From the NCBI GenBank assembly GCA_017436915.1, contig JAFSCE010000020.1, positions 1 through 64,000 of the forward strand: a stretch of 64,000 nucleotides of DNA, read 5' to 3'. Below the pieces are notes generated by a model. That model worked only from the letters and a program-made list of their open reading frames with translations. It did not search any database and was not told the origin of the DNA. Shown in pieces: positions 26,682 through 37,100 of this stretch. The stretch is from Clostridia bacterium. Its GTDB lineage: Bacteria > Bacillota > Clostridia > Oscillospirales > Acutalibacteraceae. The position numbers and the translations under genes are program-made. Numbering within the stretch: the stretch's first letter is position 1; each line of letters begins with the position of its first letter.

Positions 26682-27236
26682 TCAGCGGGAAGCAACCAGC
26701 TTCTTGCCGTACACGGCAGCACCGGCAGCCACAACGACCAGCAAAGCCGCCACGGTGATCATGGTGTAATCAACCGAGGTGTTGGTCTTTTTGACGTCAA
26801 AGTCAATATCCGCGATCTTCTGCTCGCCTTTGTAGACGTAGAAATCTACGTCGCCCTTGTGAACCGGATTCTCGGCAGGGGTGATCTCGCAAGTCAGACC
26901 CAAGGTGGTGCAAGCATCTTTCACTTCAGCCAAAACGGCTTTTTGCTCGGCATTGGTATAGTCGGACATAGAGTCGCCCTTATCCTCTTTGACGGCAGCT
27001 TTGGCAGCTTCCATGTTTTTGATGACGGCAGCCGCTTGTTCGGAATCCACCTCGACCTGCTGCAAAACGTTCTCCAACAAGGGCAGATACTCCGCCTGAT
27101 AAGCAGCCGGGATCAGTTCCTTCGCTTTTGCGATAATATCCTCTTTCGGGGTGGCAGCGGAAACGGGGGCTACCATCATGGCGACAACGCCAACCAGAAC
27201 CAAGCATGCAGAAACAATAGACAATACTTTTTTCAT
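26682..27236 (-). CDS. Small secreted surface protein with sorting-signal-like tail
   Basis: This 184-aa protein is not a named family. It has a signal peptide (1-28, cut after APVSAA), an acidic helical domain, a small domain with two Cys (DACTTLGLTCEI, about 105-116), and a C-terminus made of KKTNTSVDY, a hydrophobic helix of about 20 residues and the basic end GKKLVASR. That is the layout of a cell-wall sorting signal with NTSVD-like residues in place of LPXTG. The sortase immediately downstream is the likely processing enzyme. RBS GGAGAGAGTGTC precedes the ATG. Confidence 0.75.
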   Translation of the reverse strand: MKKVLSIVSACLVLVGVVAMMVAPVSAATPKEDIIAKAKELIPAAYQAEYLPLLENVLQQVEVDSEQAAAVIKNMEAAKAAVKEDKGDSMSDYTNAEQKAVLAEVKDACTTLGLTCEITPAENPVHKGDVDFYVYKGEQKIADIDFDVKKTNTSVDYTMITVAALLVVVAAGAAVYGKKLVASR

Positions 27237-27356
27237 GACACTCTCTCCTATTCAGCACAATGTGCTTAATTGATAAAAATGCTCAAGGATAGTTTACACC
27301 CTTTTCACACCGTTTGTCAACTGGCTTTTTAGATTTTCTTTTGTCGAAATATTAAG

Positions 27357-27385
27357 TTGATTTACTTTTACAAATTTGCTATACT
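27357..27385 (+). promoter_or_regulatory. Promoter of the lamin-tail/CotH pair
   Basis: TTGATT (27357-27362) and TATACT (27380-27385) are 17 bp apart, 37 bp before the start codon at 27423. Confidence 0.75.
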
Positions 27386-27422
27386 GATTGTGTCTATTTT
27401 GTATAAAGGAGGTAGTTGTCGG

Positions 27423-28364
27423 ATGCGCCGTACAGGATTCGCTATATCGGCAGTGTGTTTACTGTGCACACTGCTCGTCGGTTGTGCCAACGGGCAGCCA
27501 ACTACAAATATCGACATCCGCATAAATGAAGTGCAAACTGCCGGCGGCGACGCAGACTGGATCGAGTTGTACAATGCCGGCACTACGCCGTTTTCACTCG
27601 ACGGTTGCTTTTTGTCCGACGACGAACAATCGCCCGGTAAATGGATGTTCCCGGACGTCACTTTATCAGCGGGCGACTACTTGATTGTATACGCAGACAA
27701 AAAAGACAGCACCACCGAACGGCTTTCCGTTTCCTTTTCGCTGAAATCCTCCGGTGAAACAGTGGTGCTCAGCGACCAAAAGGGAAACACGTTGGACAAG
27801 CTTGCCGTTCCCGAAAGTATCCCCGGTGTATCCTACGGTCGCGATACGAACGGTAAATTTGTATGGTACGCCGCCCCCACGCCGGGCTCCTCAAATGAAA
27901 ACGGCATGCTTCTTGGTGAGCAATCCGTAAACGTTCAACACGGTGTGCGGATCAACGAATTCATGTCCCGCAACCGCTCGGTTTTGTATGATCGCGATGG
28001 CGATTACGGCGACTGGGTGGAATTATATAATTTTTCGGATAGCACGATTGATCTGTCGGGATATTTCCTGACCGATTCCAAAAAAGACGTTCACAAGTGG
28101 CAATTCCCCGACGGCACCACGATACCCTCGGGCGGATATCTTATCGTGTTCTGCTCGGGCAAAACAAGCGTGCGAGGCGAATGGCACGCGTCGTTTAAGC
28201 TCGGCGAATCGGATTCGTTTTTGGGGCTGTACACCGACACCGGTTCGTTTTGTTCCGGCGTGACGTATTCCCCCACCGAACAAGATCAATCCGTTGTTTA
28301 CACCAAAGACGGCAGCTACGCCCCCTGCCAATATCCCACGCCGGGTTATGGAGGTGTACGATGA
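27423..28364 (+). CDS. Lamin-tail-domain lipoprotein
   Basis: This 313-aa lipoprotein has a signal peptide ending in the lipobox LVGC (lipidated C21). Two lamin-tail domains (LTD) follow. Each has a start like IRINEVQ or VRINEFMSRNRS, then DWIELYN/DWVELYN, FLSDDEQSPGKWMFPD/FLTDSKKDVHKWQFPD and GDYLIVY/GGYLIVFCSGK. Bacterial LTDs occur on secreted proteins, often with nucleases or CotH; the binding partner is unknown. The ATG at 27423 follows AAAGGAGGTAGTTGTCGG. It overlaps the next gene by 4 bp. Confidence 0.85.
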   Translation: MRRTGFAISAVCLLCTLLVGCANGQPTTNIDIRINEVQTAGGDADWIELYNAGTTPFSLDGCFLSDDEQSPGKWMFPDVTLSAGDYLIVYADKKDSTTERLSVSFSLKSSGETVVLSDQKGNTLDKLAVPESIPGVSYGRDTNGKFVWYAAPTPGSSNENGMLLGEQSVNVQHGVRINEFMSRNRSVLYDRDGDYGDWVELYNFSDSTIDLSGYFLTDSKKDVHKWQFPDGTTIPSGGYLIVFCSGKTSVRGEWHASFKLGESDSFLGLYTDTGSFCSGVTYSPTEQDQSVVYTKDGSYAPCQYPTPGYGGVR

Positions 28365-30757
28365 AAGAATTGACCCAAAAACAACGCAAACATCTGCTGA
28401 TCGGCATTTGCGCTGTCGGGATTCCGCTTTTGTTGCTCGTCTCGCTCTTGTGGGGCAACCCCAAGGAGGCACCCGCCGCGCTACTACGTATCAGCGAAGT
28501 GATGAATCACAACCGATCGGTCTATGCGGACGACGACGGCAACTATCACGATTGGGTGGAGATCCAAAACACGGGCGGCTATGCAATATCGCTGGACGGT
28601 TTCTCGATCACCGACGATCCCGAACAGCCGGACAAATACGTGTTTGAAAACATGGTATTGAAAGCGGGAGAATGCGTTGCCGTTCATCTGACCGGTAAAA
28701 AGAGCGAATCGCGGTTTCTGTACGCGCCGTTCGGGCTGGCTTCGTCGGGTGATACGGTGTATCTGTGTGACGGCGAAACCGTGTTGGATCGGTTAACGGT
28801 TGACGAATCGCCCGAAAACGTTTCATACGGGCGACGCGGCAATGACGACGTTTGGTTTGCCGTGCCGACCCCGGGAAAACCGAACGACGCCATTTGTGCC
28901 AAGACGGTAGACGAACTGAAGGACGCTTGTTATACCGGCGTGATGATCAGCGAGGTGTGTGCGGTATCGGCTTCCGACGATACCGATTGGGTGGAACTGC
29001 GCAACACCACCGATAAGGCGATCTCGCTCGACGGATACCGTCTGACAGAAGCGCCCGAAGATGAGGGCTATCGTTTTGAAAACGTCACCGTTGAGCCGGG
29101 CGAGTACTATACGCTTGCCTGCGACAGCAACCCGCCGACGGGTATCACCCCGTGTGCGCCGTTCTCGCTGGATCGATTCGGCGATACGCTGTATCTCTAC
29201 GCGCCGAGCGGCGTGCTGTGCGATTCGTTTGAAACCGGCAAGCAACGGAGCGGTGTGACCAGCGGCCGTGCGGGTGACGATCGTACAAAACGCGTGTATT
29301 TTGACACCTCCACCAAAAACGCCGCCAACGGCAACGCGTATGTTGGTTACGCTCCTGCCCCCGCCATTCAGAAAATCGGTGGGTACGTAGAAACGGGAAC
29401 GACCGTTACCATCACCGTGCCGAACGGCTGTGAGGTCTATTACACGTTGAACGGCTCCACTCCTACGACGGCATCCCCTGCATACGTGGCGGGACAGACC
29501 GTTACCATCGCCGAAAACGCCGTGTTGCGTGCGGTCGCGTACCGCAAGGGGTATCTGCCGAGCGACGTGGTTACGCAAACGTTCCTTACCACCGACAAAC
29601 ACGACCTGCCGATCGTGAGCGTTTCCGGCGACTACGACGCGCTGTTCGGTCCAAACGGTACCTTTACGCGCTACAATAACGAAACGTTGACTGCTCCGGT
29701 ACACATGGAATATTTCACGAAAGACGGTACCAAGGAGATCGCGTTTGACAGCATTTTAAAAATCGCGGGCGGCATGAGCCGCACAAATCCGCAAAAGGCC
29801 TTTTCGCTCAAACTCAATCAGACGGTCGGCGTGTCCTCGGTTACCTATCCGTTTTTTGAGGACAGTGCCGTGAACACTTTCTCGGATCTGCTGTTGCGCC
29901 CGTCCGGTTCGGACTGGGATAAGGCCAAGTTGCGCGACGAATTTGCCGCTACGGCGCTGAAAAACACCGAGGAGTTGGTGATACAATCCGCTCGCCCGGT
30001 GGCACTGTATATCAACGGTGACTATCACGGCTTATATTATCTGCGGGAGAAACGCAACGAGGCGTTCATTGCTTCGTATACCGGCATTCCCGAGGAATAC
30101 GTGCAATTGGCGGAAATGCCTGCCGTATTTGAATCGACTGCCAATATGGATCCCGACATGGCTGAATTGATCGACTACGCAAAAACGCACGATCTGACCG
30201 AAAAAGAACACTACGAGCACGTGCTCTCCAAGATCAACGAAACGTCGCTGATACGGTATTTTGCCATCCAGAGTTACCTCGGCAACGGCGATATGATCAA
30301 TAACATCGCCTGCTACCGCGATACGCGCGGCGGCGAATGGAACTGGATCATTTTTGACATGGATTGGGCGTGCACAAGCTTTTACAGCAATCACGAATTT
30401 ATCAAGCAGTTGTATAACGGAACAGGGCAAAACACGTTTCAGAATTACTATTATCCCCTGATCACCGCCCTATTCAAAAACGAGGAGTTTTCCGCACAAT
30501 TTTTGAGCGAATATAAGCGCTTGATGGATACGACACTTTCTGCCGACCGTCTTGTTCCGATCCTGGACGAGCTTGCCAATGCGATTCGTTCCGAGATTCC
30601 GCGCCAGCTGGCCGAGTTCGGCGCTCCCTCGACGGCACGGTTTGAACAGCAAGTAAACTACATGCGGAATTTCCTTAAAAATCGCAAGACCGTGATGGAA
30701 CGCCAACTCAAAGGGGTATTTGATCTCACCGATGAGGATTGGGAGTCTATAGAATAA
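28361..30757 (+). CDS. Lamin-tail/CotH-kinase membrane-anchored protein
   Basis: This protein (about 798 aa) has an N-terminal membrane anchor (about 12-31) and two lamin-tail domains (about 40-180 and 195-320). A chitobiase-like beta domain (about 345-410; VYYTLNGSTPTTASPAY) and a CotH domain (about 430-770) follow. The CotH domain has the kinase-like motifs YLREKRNEAF, FAIQSYLGNGD and WIIFDMDWACTSF. In Bacillus, CotH phosphorylates spore-coat proteins. Here the protein is predicted to face outside, so the target may be surface proteins. The start is the ATG at 28361 overlapping the previous stop, after GGAGGTGTACG. Confidence 0.88.
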   Translation: MKELTQKQRKHLLIGICAVGIPLLLLVSLLWGNPKEAPAALLRISEVMNHNRSVYADDDGNYHDWVEIQNTGGYAISLDGFSITDDPEQPDKYVFENMVLKAGECVAVHLTGKKSESRFLYAPFGLASSGDTVYLCDGETVLDRLTVDESPENVSYGRRGNDDVWFAVPTPGKPNDAICAKTVDELKDACYTGVMISEVCAVSASDDTDWVELRNTTDKAISLDGYRLTEAPEDEGYRFENVTVEPGEYYTLACDSNPPTGITPCAPFSLDRFGDTLYLYAPSGVLCDSFETGKQRSGVTSGRAGDDRTKRVYFDTSTKNAANGNAYVGYAPAPAIQKIGGYVETGTTVTITVPNGCEVYYTLNGSTPTTASPAYVAGQTVTIAENAVLRAVAYRKGYLPSDVVTQTFLTTDKHDLPIVSVSGDYDALFGPNGTFTRYNNETLTAPVHMEYFTKDGTKEIAFDSILKIAGGMSRTNPQKAFSLKLNQTVGVSSVTYPFFEDSAVNTFSDLLLRPSGSDWDKAKLRDEFAATALKNTEELVIQSARPVALYINGDYHGLYYLREKRNEAFIASYTGIPEEYVQLAEMPAVFESTANMDPDMAELIDYAKTHDLTEKEHYEHVLSKINETSLIRYFAIQSYLGNGDMINNIACYRDTRGGEWNWIIFDMDWACTSFYSNHEFIKQLYNGTGQNTFQNYYYPLITALFKNEEFSAQFLSEYKRLMDTTLSADRLVPILDELANAIRSEIPRQLAEFGAPSTARFEQQVNYMRNFLKNRKTVMERQLKGVFDLTDEDWESIE

Positions 30758-30779
30758 TTTCCAAAAAGGAGGAAGCGGT

Positions 30780-33700
30780 ATGTTACAATTGATTATCGGC
30801 CGTTCCGGCTCGGGTAAAACGACCGAGCTGTATCGTGCCATGCGTAAAGATGCCGAGCAAAGTGATGCGCCGCTGTTCCTTTTGGTGCCCGAGCAGGCAT
30901 CGTTTGACAACGAGCGACGCTTACTGTATGAATTTGGTCCGTTGCTTTCGCAACGCGTGCAGGTCTTAAGTTTTACGCGCATGGTAAACGCGGTGTTCCG
31001 TCAGATCGGCGGACTTGCCGGCAAGCGGATGGATCCCACCGTGTCGCTACTCATCATGAGTCAGGCGTTGCACAGCATTGCCGATTCGCTGTCGTTATAT
31101 CGCCGTCACGTGGATAATCCCGATTATCTGAGTACCTTGCTGCAGTTTTTATCTGAATGTAAACAGTGCGCCATCACCCCGCAGTTGCTCACGGAAACCG
31201 TAAAACAGTTGCCGGAGGGGGTACTGCGTTCCAAAGCAGAGGAGACGGCGCTGATCTTTGAGGCCTATGAGGCGCTGGTGGCTGATGCCGAGCTTATCGA
31301 CCCGCAGGACGATTTAACGATACTCGCCGAGCGCTTGCCCGAGTGCACCTTGTTCGACGGGGCACACGTATTTGTAGATTCGTTTAAGGGATTTACCGAG
31401 CAGGAAATGCTGGTGCTCGATCGCCTGCTGGCAAAAGTCGCCTCCATGACGGTGTGCTTGTGTACCGATACCGTTACCCCGCAGAACACGCTCGGTCGCT
31501 TTTCCTCGGTGGCGCGTACCGCTACTCGCTTGCGTGATGCCGCCGCGCGGCATCACATGCCGATTGCCGCGGTACAACACCTGACGCACAATCATCGTAC
31601 TGCCGATCCCGCGCTTGCCGCGCTGGAGGCAGGGTGCTTCACCCCTGCCGCCGAGCCGTACGAGCAGCCGACCGATGCCGTTTGTATTACCCCCTGTGCC
31701 GACCGTGCAGAGGAGTGTCGGTATACGGCAAGAGAGATTCGCCGTTTATTACGTGAGAATGGCGGTCACTGCCGCGATTTCACCGTGGTGGCACGCAACA
31801 GTGCCGATTACAGCGATCTGCTCACCGCCGCGTTAGGGCGCGAGGGGCTCCCCTGCACACCCGATCTGCGCGAGCCGGTGGTAACAAAGCCGCTTATCAC
31901 GCTGATCGAATCTGCCTTTGCGGCGATCGATCGATGGGACAGTGCGGACGTGCTGCGTATCGTCAAAACGGGGCTTGCGGGCTTTTCCGCCACCTCCGCC
32001 GCGAAACTCGAAAACTACGTCTTTTTATGGAATGTACAAGGTAAAAAATGGAAAGTGCCGTTCACCCTGCATCCCGACGGATTGCAGGCGGAAGTCGATG
32101 ATTCTTCGACCGAGCGGCTTGAATACTTAAACCATCTGCGCCACCGTTTGGCGGGGCCGCTTATTCATCTGCAAACGAAGCTCGACGGCAAGCACAACGG
32201 TCGGGAATTTGCGTCTGCAGTATGGAACTATTTGCAAGAAATGCGTGTGCCGCGTTTGGTGCGCTTACAAGTGGCGCGCTTAAAACAGGCGGGCGAACTG
32301 CACGCCGCCGAGCAACAGGCACGGATGTGGGACTACGTGGTTTCCCTGCTGGATAAGTTTGCCGCGCTGACCACACCCGCTACCGCGAAGCAATTTGCCG
32401 TGTTGTGGCATCTGGCGGTGTCGTCGGACGATCTCGGTAGTATTCCGCCGACGTTGGACGGGGTGAATTTCGGTTCTGCTAACCGTATTCGCTATACTGC
32501 TCCGAAAACCGTGTTTATTCTGGGTGCAAACGAGGGGGTCTTCCCCGCCTACCCGCCGACAGGCGGCTTATTAAACGATCACGAACGGCGGCAACTCACG
32601 GCACTTGGTCTGCCGATGGCGGACGATGCCGATCACCAAACCGCCGAAGAACGGTATTATGCGTATATGGCGGTTGCCGCGCCGTCCGAAAGACTGGTCA
32701 TCACCTACGTACAGGCGGCGGCAGGCGAAGCACAGCAGCCTTCCTCGCTCGTGAATACCGTTGCACAAATTTTGCCGAACTGCATGATAGGCAACGCCGC
32801 CGCTGCGGGGGCGTGTGAATCGGCGGCAGATGCGTTTTATCGGTTATCTACCCTCTGGCACGACGACTGTGAGGAAACGGCATCGCTGCGCACAGTGTGC
32901 GACGAGTTGCCGATTTACACCGACCGCGTTCGTGCCATCCGCCAAGCAGGGCAAGGGTTTGCCATGCAGGACCCCGCACTTGCACGCCGCTTGTTCGGCA
33001 AGGATATGTGGTTATCCCCCAGCAAGATGGATACGTATCACACGTGTCGGTTTTCGTATTTCTGCAAATACGGACTGCACGCGTACCCGCGCACCCGTGC
33101 ACAGTTGGATCCCGCGCAAGTGGGAACGTTGTCGCACTATATCATGAGTGAGTTGTTACCGAAATACGTCGCGCGCGGTTACGTCGGTTGCACCAAGGAC
33201 GCGGTGCGCGCCGACGTGGATGCCGCCGTGCGTGCCTACATTCGTGATATGCTCGGCGGCGAAGATGCCGACGGGCGGCTGCGCGGAACGATGTCACATC
33301 TTATTCGTTTTTGCCACGAGTTGATGTGGCGCGTGGTATGCGAACTGAAAGACAGCCGTTTTGTACCGGTGGATTATGAGGTGGCGGTTGGCGGAGATGA
33401 GGGTATCCCCTCCTGGAACTTGAAAACAACGGATGGCGCCACCGTGCGCGTACACGGTATCGTGGACCGCGTGGATGCTTTCCGCGACGGCGATAAGACG
33501 TTTATCCGTATCGTCGATTATAAAAGCGGTAACAAGATCTTCAACCTCGACAAGGTGTTGGCGGGGCTGGATATGCAGATGCTCATTTATCTGTTTGCCA
33601 TTTGCGAAAACGGTGCGGCGCGTTATGGGGACGTTTCCCCCGCGGGCGTGTTGTACTTGCCCGCCAAGTTGCCGTTTGTGAGTATCAACCGTGAAATGTC

Positions 33701-34124
33701 GGAACAAGCACTCGATCGCGAGCGTTTTAAGGTGATGTGCACCAACGGGCTGCTGATCGACGATCCCGACGTGTTGCGTGCCATGGAGCCGGATCTTGCG
33801 GGTATCTTTATTCCCGTTTCCACCGTAAAGTCGGGAGAGCTTTCCAAGACCTCCTCCCTTGCCACGTTGGAGCAATTCGGGTATATTCGAGACCGCATAC
33901 AGAAATTGCTCACGGAGATGGCCGAACAGTTGCACGCCGGTGCGGTAAATGCCGTGCCGATCGGCGGCGACAAGGACGGTTGCCAGTATTGCGACTATCA
34001 CGATGTGTGCTGTCACGAGCCGACCGACCCCGTGCGTGAACTTACCTTTAGAAAACTCGACGAGGTCCTCGCGTCTCTGAATACTCTTGAAACGGAGGTG
34101 GACGACCGTGGATTGGACAACTGA
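30780..34124 (+). CDS. addB: ATP-dependent helicase/nuclease subunit AddB
   Basis: AddB (1114 aa) pairs with AddA to resect double-strand breaks and respond to Chi. A P-loop GRSGSGKTT lies at 7-15. The C-terminal nuclease domain has IRIVDYKSGNK near 910 and is bracketed by the iron-sulfur Cys set: one at about 755 (YHTCRFSYFC) and C1068-x2-C1071-x5-C1077. All four presumed [4Fe-4S] ligands are thus present. RBS GGAGGAAGCGGT precedes the ATG. The 3' end overlaps addA by 17 bp. Confidence 0.95.
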   Translation: MLQLIIGRSGSGKTTELYRAMRKDAEQSDAPLFLLVPEQASFDNERRLLYEFGPLLSQRVQVLSFTRMVNAVFRQIGGLAGKRMDPTVSLLIMSQALHSIADSLSLYRRHVDNPDYLSTLLQFLSECKQCAITPQLLTETVKQLPEGVLRSKAEETALIFEAYEALVADAELIDPQDDLTILAERLPECTLFDGAHVFVDSFKGFTEQEMLVLDRLLAKVASMTVCLCTDTVTPQNTLGRFSSVARTATRLRDAAARHHMPIAAVQHLTHNHRTADPALAALEAGCFTPAAEPYEQPTDAVCITPCADRAEECRYTAREIRRLLRENGGHCRDFTVVARNSADYSDLLTAALGREGLPCTPDLREPVVTKPLITLIESAFAAIDRWDSADVLRIVKTGLAGFSATSAAKLENYVFLWNVQGKKWKVPFTLHPDGLQAEVDDSSTERLEYLNHLRHRLAGPLIHLQTKLDGKHNGREFASAVWNYLQEMRVPRLVRLQVARLKQAGELHAAEQQARMWDYVVSLLDKFAALTTPATAKQFAVLWHLAVSSDDLGSIPPTLDGVNFGSANRIRYTAPKTVFILGANEGVFPAYPPTGGLLNDHERRQLTALGLPMADDADHQTAEERYYAYMAVAAPSERLVITYVQAAAGEAQQPSSLVNTVAQILPNCMIGNAAAAGACESAADAFYRLSTLWHDDCEETASLRTVCDELPIYTDRVRAIRQAGQGFAMQDPALARRLFGKDMWLSPSKMDTYHTCRFSYFCKYGLHAYPRTRAQLDPAQVGTLSHYIMSELLPKYVARGYVGCTKDAVRADVDAAVRAYIRDMLGGEDADGRLRGTMSHLIRFCHELMWRVVCELKDSRFVPVDYEVAVGGDEGIPSWNLKTTDGATVRVHGIVDRVDAFRDGDKTFIRIVDYKSGNKIFNLDKVLAGLDMQMLIYLFAICENGAARYGDVSPAGVLYLPAKLPFVSINREMSEQALDRERFKVMCTNGLLIDDPDVLRAMEPDLAGIFIPVSTVKSGELSKTSSLATLEQFGYIRDRIQKLLTEMAEQLHAGAVNAVPIGGDKDGCQYCDYHDVCCHEPTDPVRELTFRKLDEVLASLNTLETEVDDRGLDN

Positions 34125-37100
34125 GCAAAAACATTGTATTTATTCGCACGGCGGCACCTTGTTGGTATCGGCGGCCGCCGGATCGGGTAAGACTACCGTT
34201 TTGGTAGAGCGCATCGTACAGCATATCCTCGCCGGTCACGACGTGGATCGGCTGTTGGTCGTCACCTTTACCAATGCTGCCGCCGCGGAAATGCGGCAAC
34301 GGTTGACAAAAGCGCTAACGAAGCAGGCCGCCGAGCAACCCGAAAATTGGCATTTACAACAGCAGTTGATTCGTCTGCCGCGTGCGGATATCTGCACCGT
34401 GGACAGCTTTTGCATCAATTTGGTGCGCGAGAAATTTCATCACTTAAACGTTTCGCCGCAATTCCGCGTGGGCGACGAGCAACAGCTCGCCCTGCTCAAG
34501 CGCGAGGCGCTGGACGATACGTTGCAACACTTTTATTCGGAGCAACAACCGGATTTTCTGGAACTCGCCGAAACGATGACCGACGGTAAGTCGGATGCTC
34601 GTTTGATGAGTACCGTCGATACCTTGTTTTCGTTTATCCAATCGTATCCCGATCCCGAGCGTTGGCTGCAAGAGACCGCCGCCATGTACGACCGCACCGA
34701 CACCGTTTCGGAAACCGTGTGGGGTAAAGCGCTGCTGAACAAGATCCGCGAAGTGCTCGCGCGCTGTCAGCGGTTGTATACGTCGGCACTCGAAAACACG
34801 CTTGGGGACACCGTACTGGTGCGCGCCTATTCTCCTGCACTGACGGAGGAACTCGAACAAGTTAAAAAACTGCGCGAACACGCTGAGAACGGCCGTTTTA
34901 ACCCCTTATTCGAGGGGCTTATGAATTTCGCCTTCGTGCGATTCACCTCCACGGCCGGTTGTGAAGATACCGAGGCGCGTGACCGTGCAAAAGCATTGCG
35001 CGACAACTCCAAAAAGCTGATCGGTGATCTGCAAAAGTTATACTGCGGCACCGAGCAGCAATGTCTGGAGGATATTACGCGGTCCGCCCGCCTGATTCGT
35101 GTGCTGTACGAGGTCATTCGTCGTTTTATGGCGGTGTTTACCGAGAAAAAGCGACAGGCAAATCTCCTCGATTTCAGCGATACCGAGCATTTGGCACTAT
35201 CCTTGCTCACCGAATACGATGAACAAAACAACTTAGTACCGACCGACCATGCGCGTGAGATCGCCGCGCGGTACGACGAGGTCATGGTGGACGAGTATCA
35301 GGATACCAACGCCGTGCAGGACGCGCTGTTTAAGGCACTCTCCCGCAACGAGCAGAATCTGTTTATGGTAGGCGACGTCAAGCAAAGCATCTACGCTTTC
35401 CGCAAGGCGAAACCGAAGCTGTTTTTGGATCGTCGGGGCAGGTATCCGTTGTTTACGGGCGATAATTACCCCGGCACCATTTTGCTCGGTCACAATTTCC
35501 GTAGTCGCCGTGCGGTGACAGACGTTGTGAATTTTGTGTTTCATCAGTTGATGATTCCCGCACTCGGCGGAATCGATTATAACGAGCAGGAAAAACTGCA
35601 CTACAAAGCCCCCTATCCGTCGCTTGAGGACGAGTCGGCATACGATACCGAGTGCTTGATCCTCGACGGCAAAGAAGCAAAAGTCCTTGGACTTTCCGCC
35701 GACGAGGCGGAGGGACGCTTGATTGCCGAGCGTATCCAACACCTGATGCGTGAACTTTCCGTAACGGAAAAGGACGGCTCGCGCCGTCCCTTACAGTACA
35801 AGGATTGTTGCATTTTACTGCGTAGTCACAAAAGCCACGCGCTCGCCTACTGTAAGGCGTTGGAAAGCTACGGGATTCCGACCGTTGCGAATTTGGAAAG
35901 CAATTTCTTTGAAACACCCGAGGTGCGGCTGACGCTGTCCCTTTTGCGGTGTATCGACAATCCGCTCTTAGACATTCCGCTTGTGGCGGTAATGCTCTCC
36001 CCCTTGTTCGGCTTTACGACCGACGATTTGGCAACCATCCGCCTGTGTCGCCCGAAAGCGGCCTTGTATATGGCGGTCACCGCCGCCGCTCGCGATGCCG
36101 AACACGCTCTCGCCGAGCGATGCCGCGCGTTTTTGCAAACGCTTAACCACTATCGACAAGTGTCGGCACTGCTCACGGTTGACCGTCTGCTTACCCGCCT
36201 GTATGAAGACCTCTCCTTGCCCGAATTGTTCAGTGCTCGCTTTGGAGGTGCCGCACGCGCCGCCAATCTGCGCGTGCTGTACGAGCAATGCAGTCGATTT
36301 GAGCAGGGCGGATTCCGCGGCTTGTCCGCGTTTATTCGTCACATTGACCGTTTGCAGGAACAAGGCATCAAATTATCCGCCGCCACACCCGACACGGAAA
36401 ACGCCGTGCGCATTATGACGGTGCACGGTTCCAAAGGGCTTGAATTCCCCGTTGTCTTTTTGGCGGGACTTGCCACCTCTTCGGGCGGCGAGGATGCCAA
36501 AAAGGATCTGTTGTTACATTCGGAGTACGGTGCGGGTATGAATTACCGCGATCCCGTCACATTTGTGCGCCGCCACACCCTGCCGCGCAACGGACTGTTA
36601 CTCATGCAAAAGGACGAGGCGCGCGAAGAAGAATTGCGGATCTTATACGTGGCGATGACGCGTGCCCGCGAAAAGTTGTTTCTCGTGACGACCTTGGGGT
36701 CACCCGAAAACACCTTGAGCGCGCTCGCAACCGGTATTGATCCGAGCCGCGATACGCTACCGCCCGAAACGCTCACGGACGCCAACTGTTTAAGCGATTG
36801 GGTGCTCACCGCGCTTCTTCGCCATCCCTCCTGCGGGGTGCTTCGCGAGTGCGCCGGGGTAAACATACCGATCACACTGCCCGATACCGCCACCGTGCGG
36901 GTATCGTTCTGCTCGCCGCCGATCCTCAAAAACGAGGAAGAGGACGGCGCGGATAAGACAACTACTGCACAGCCGAACGACGCGCTTGTGAGCGCGCTGC
37001 GTGAACGCATCGCGTATACGTATCCTCACGGGAATCTGTCCCGCGTGCCGACCAAGCTTGCCGCCTCTGCAGCCGCTGCTGATCCCACCCGTCCCGAACT

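Noticed and set aside
28823-29704. Minus-strand open frame of 293 codons inside the CotH gene
   Set aside because: Arg/Gly/His-rich composition typical of a shadow frame; the plus-strand lamin-tail and CotH motifs are clear.
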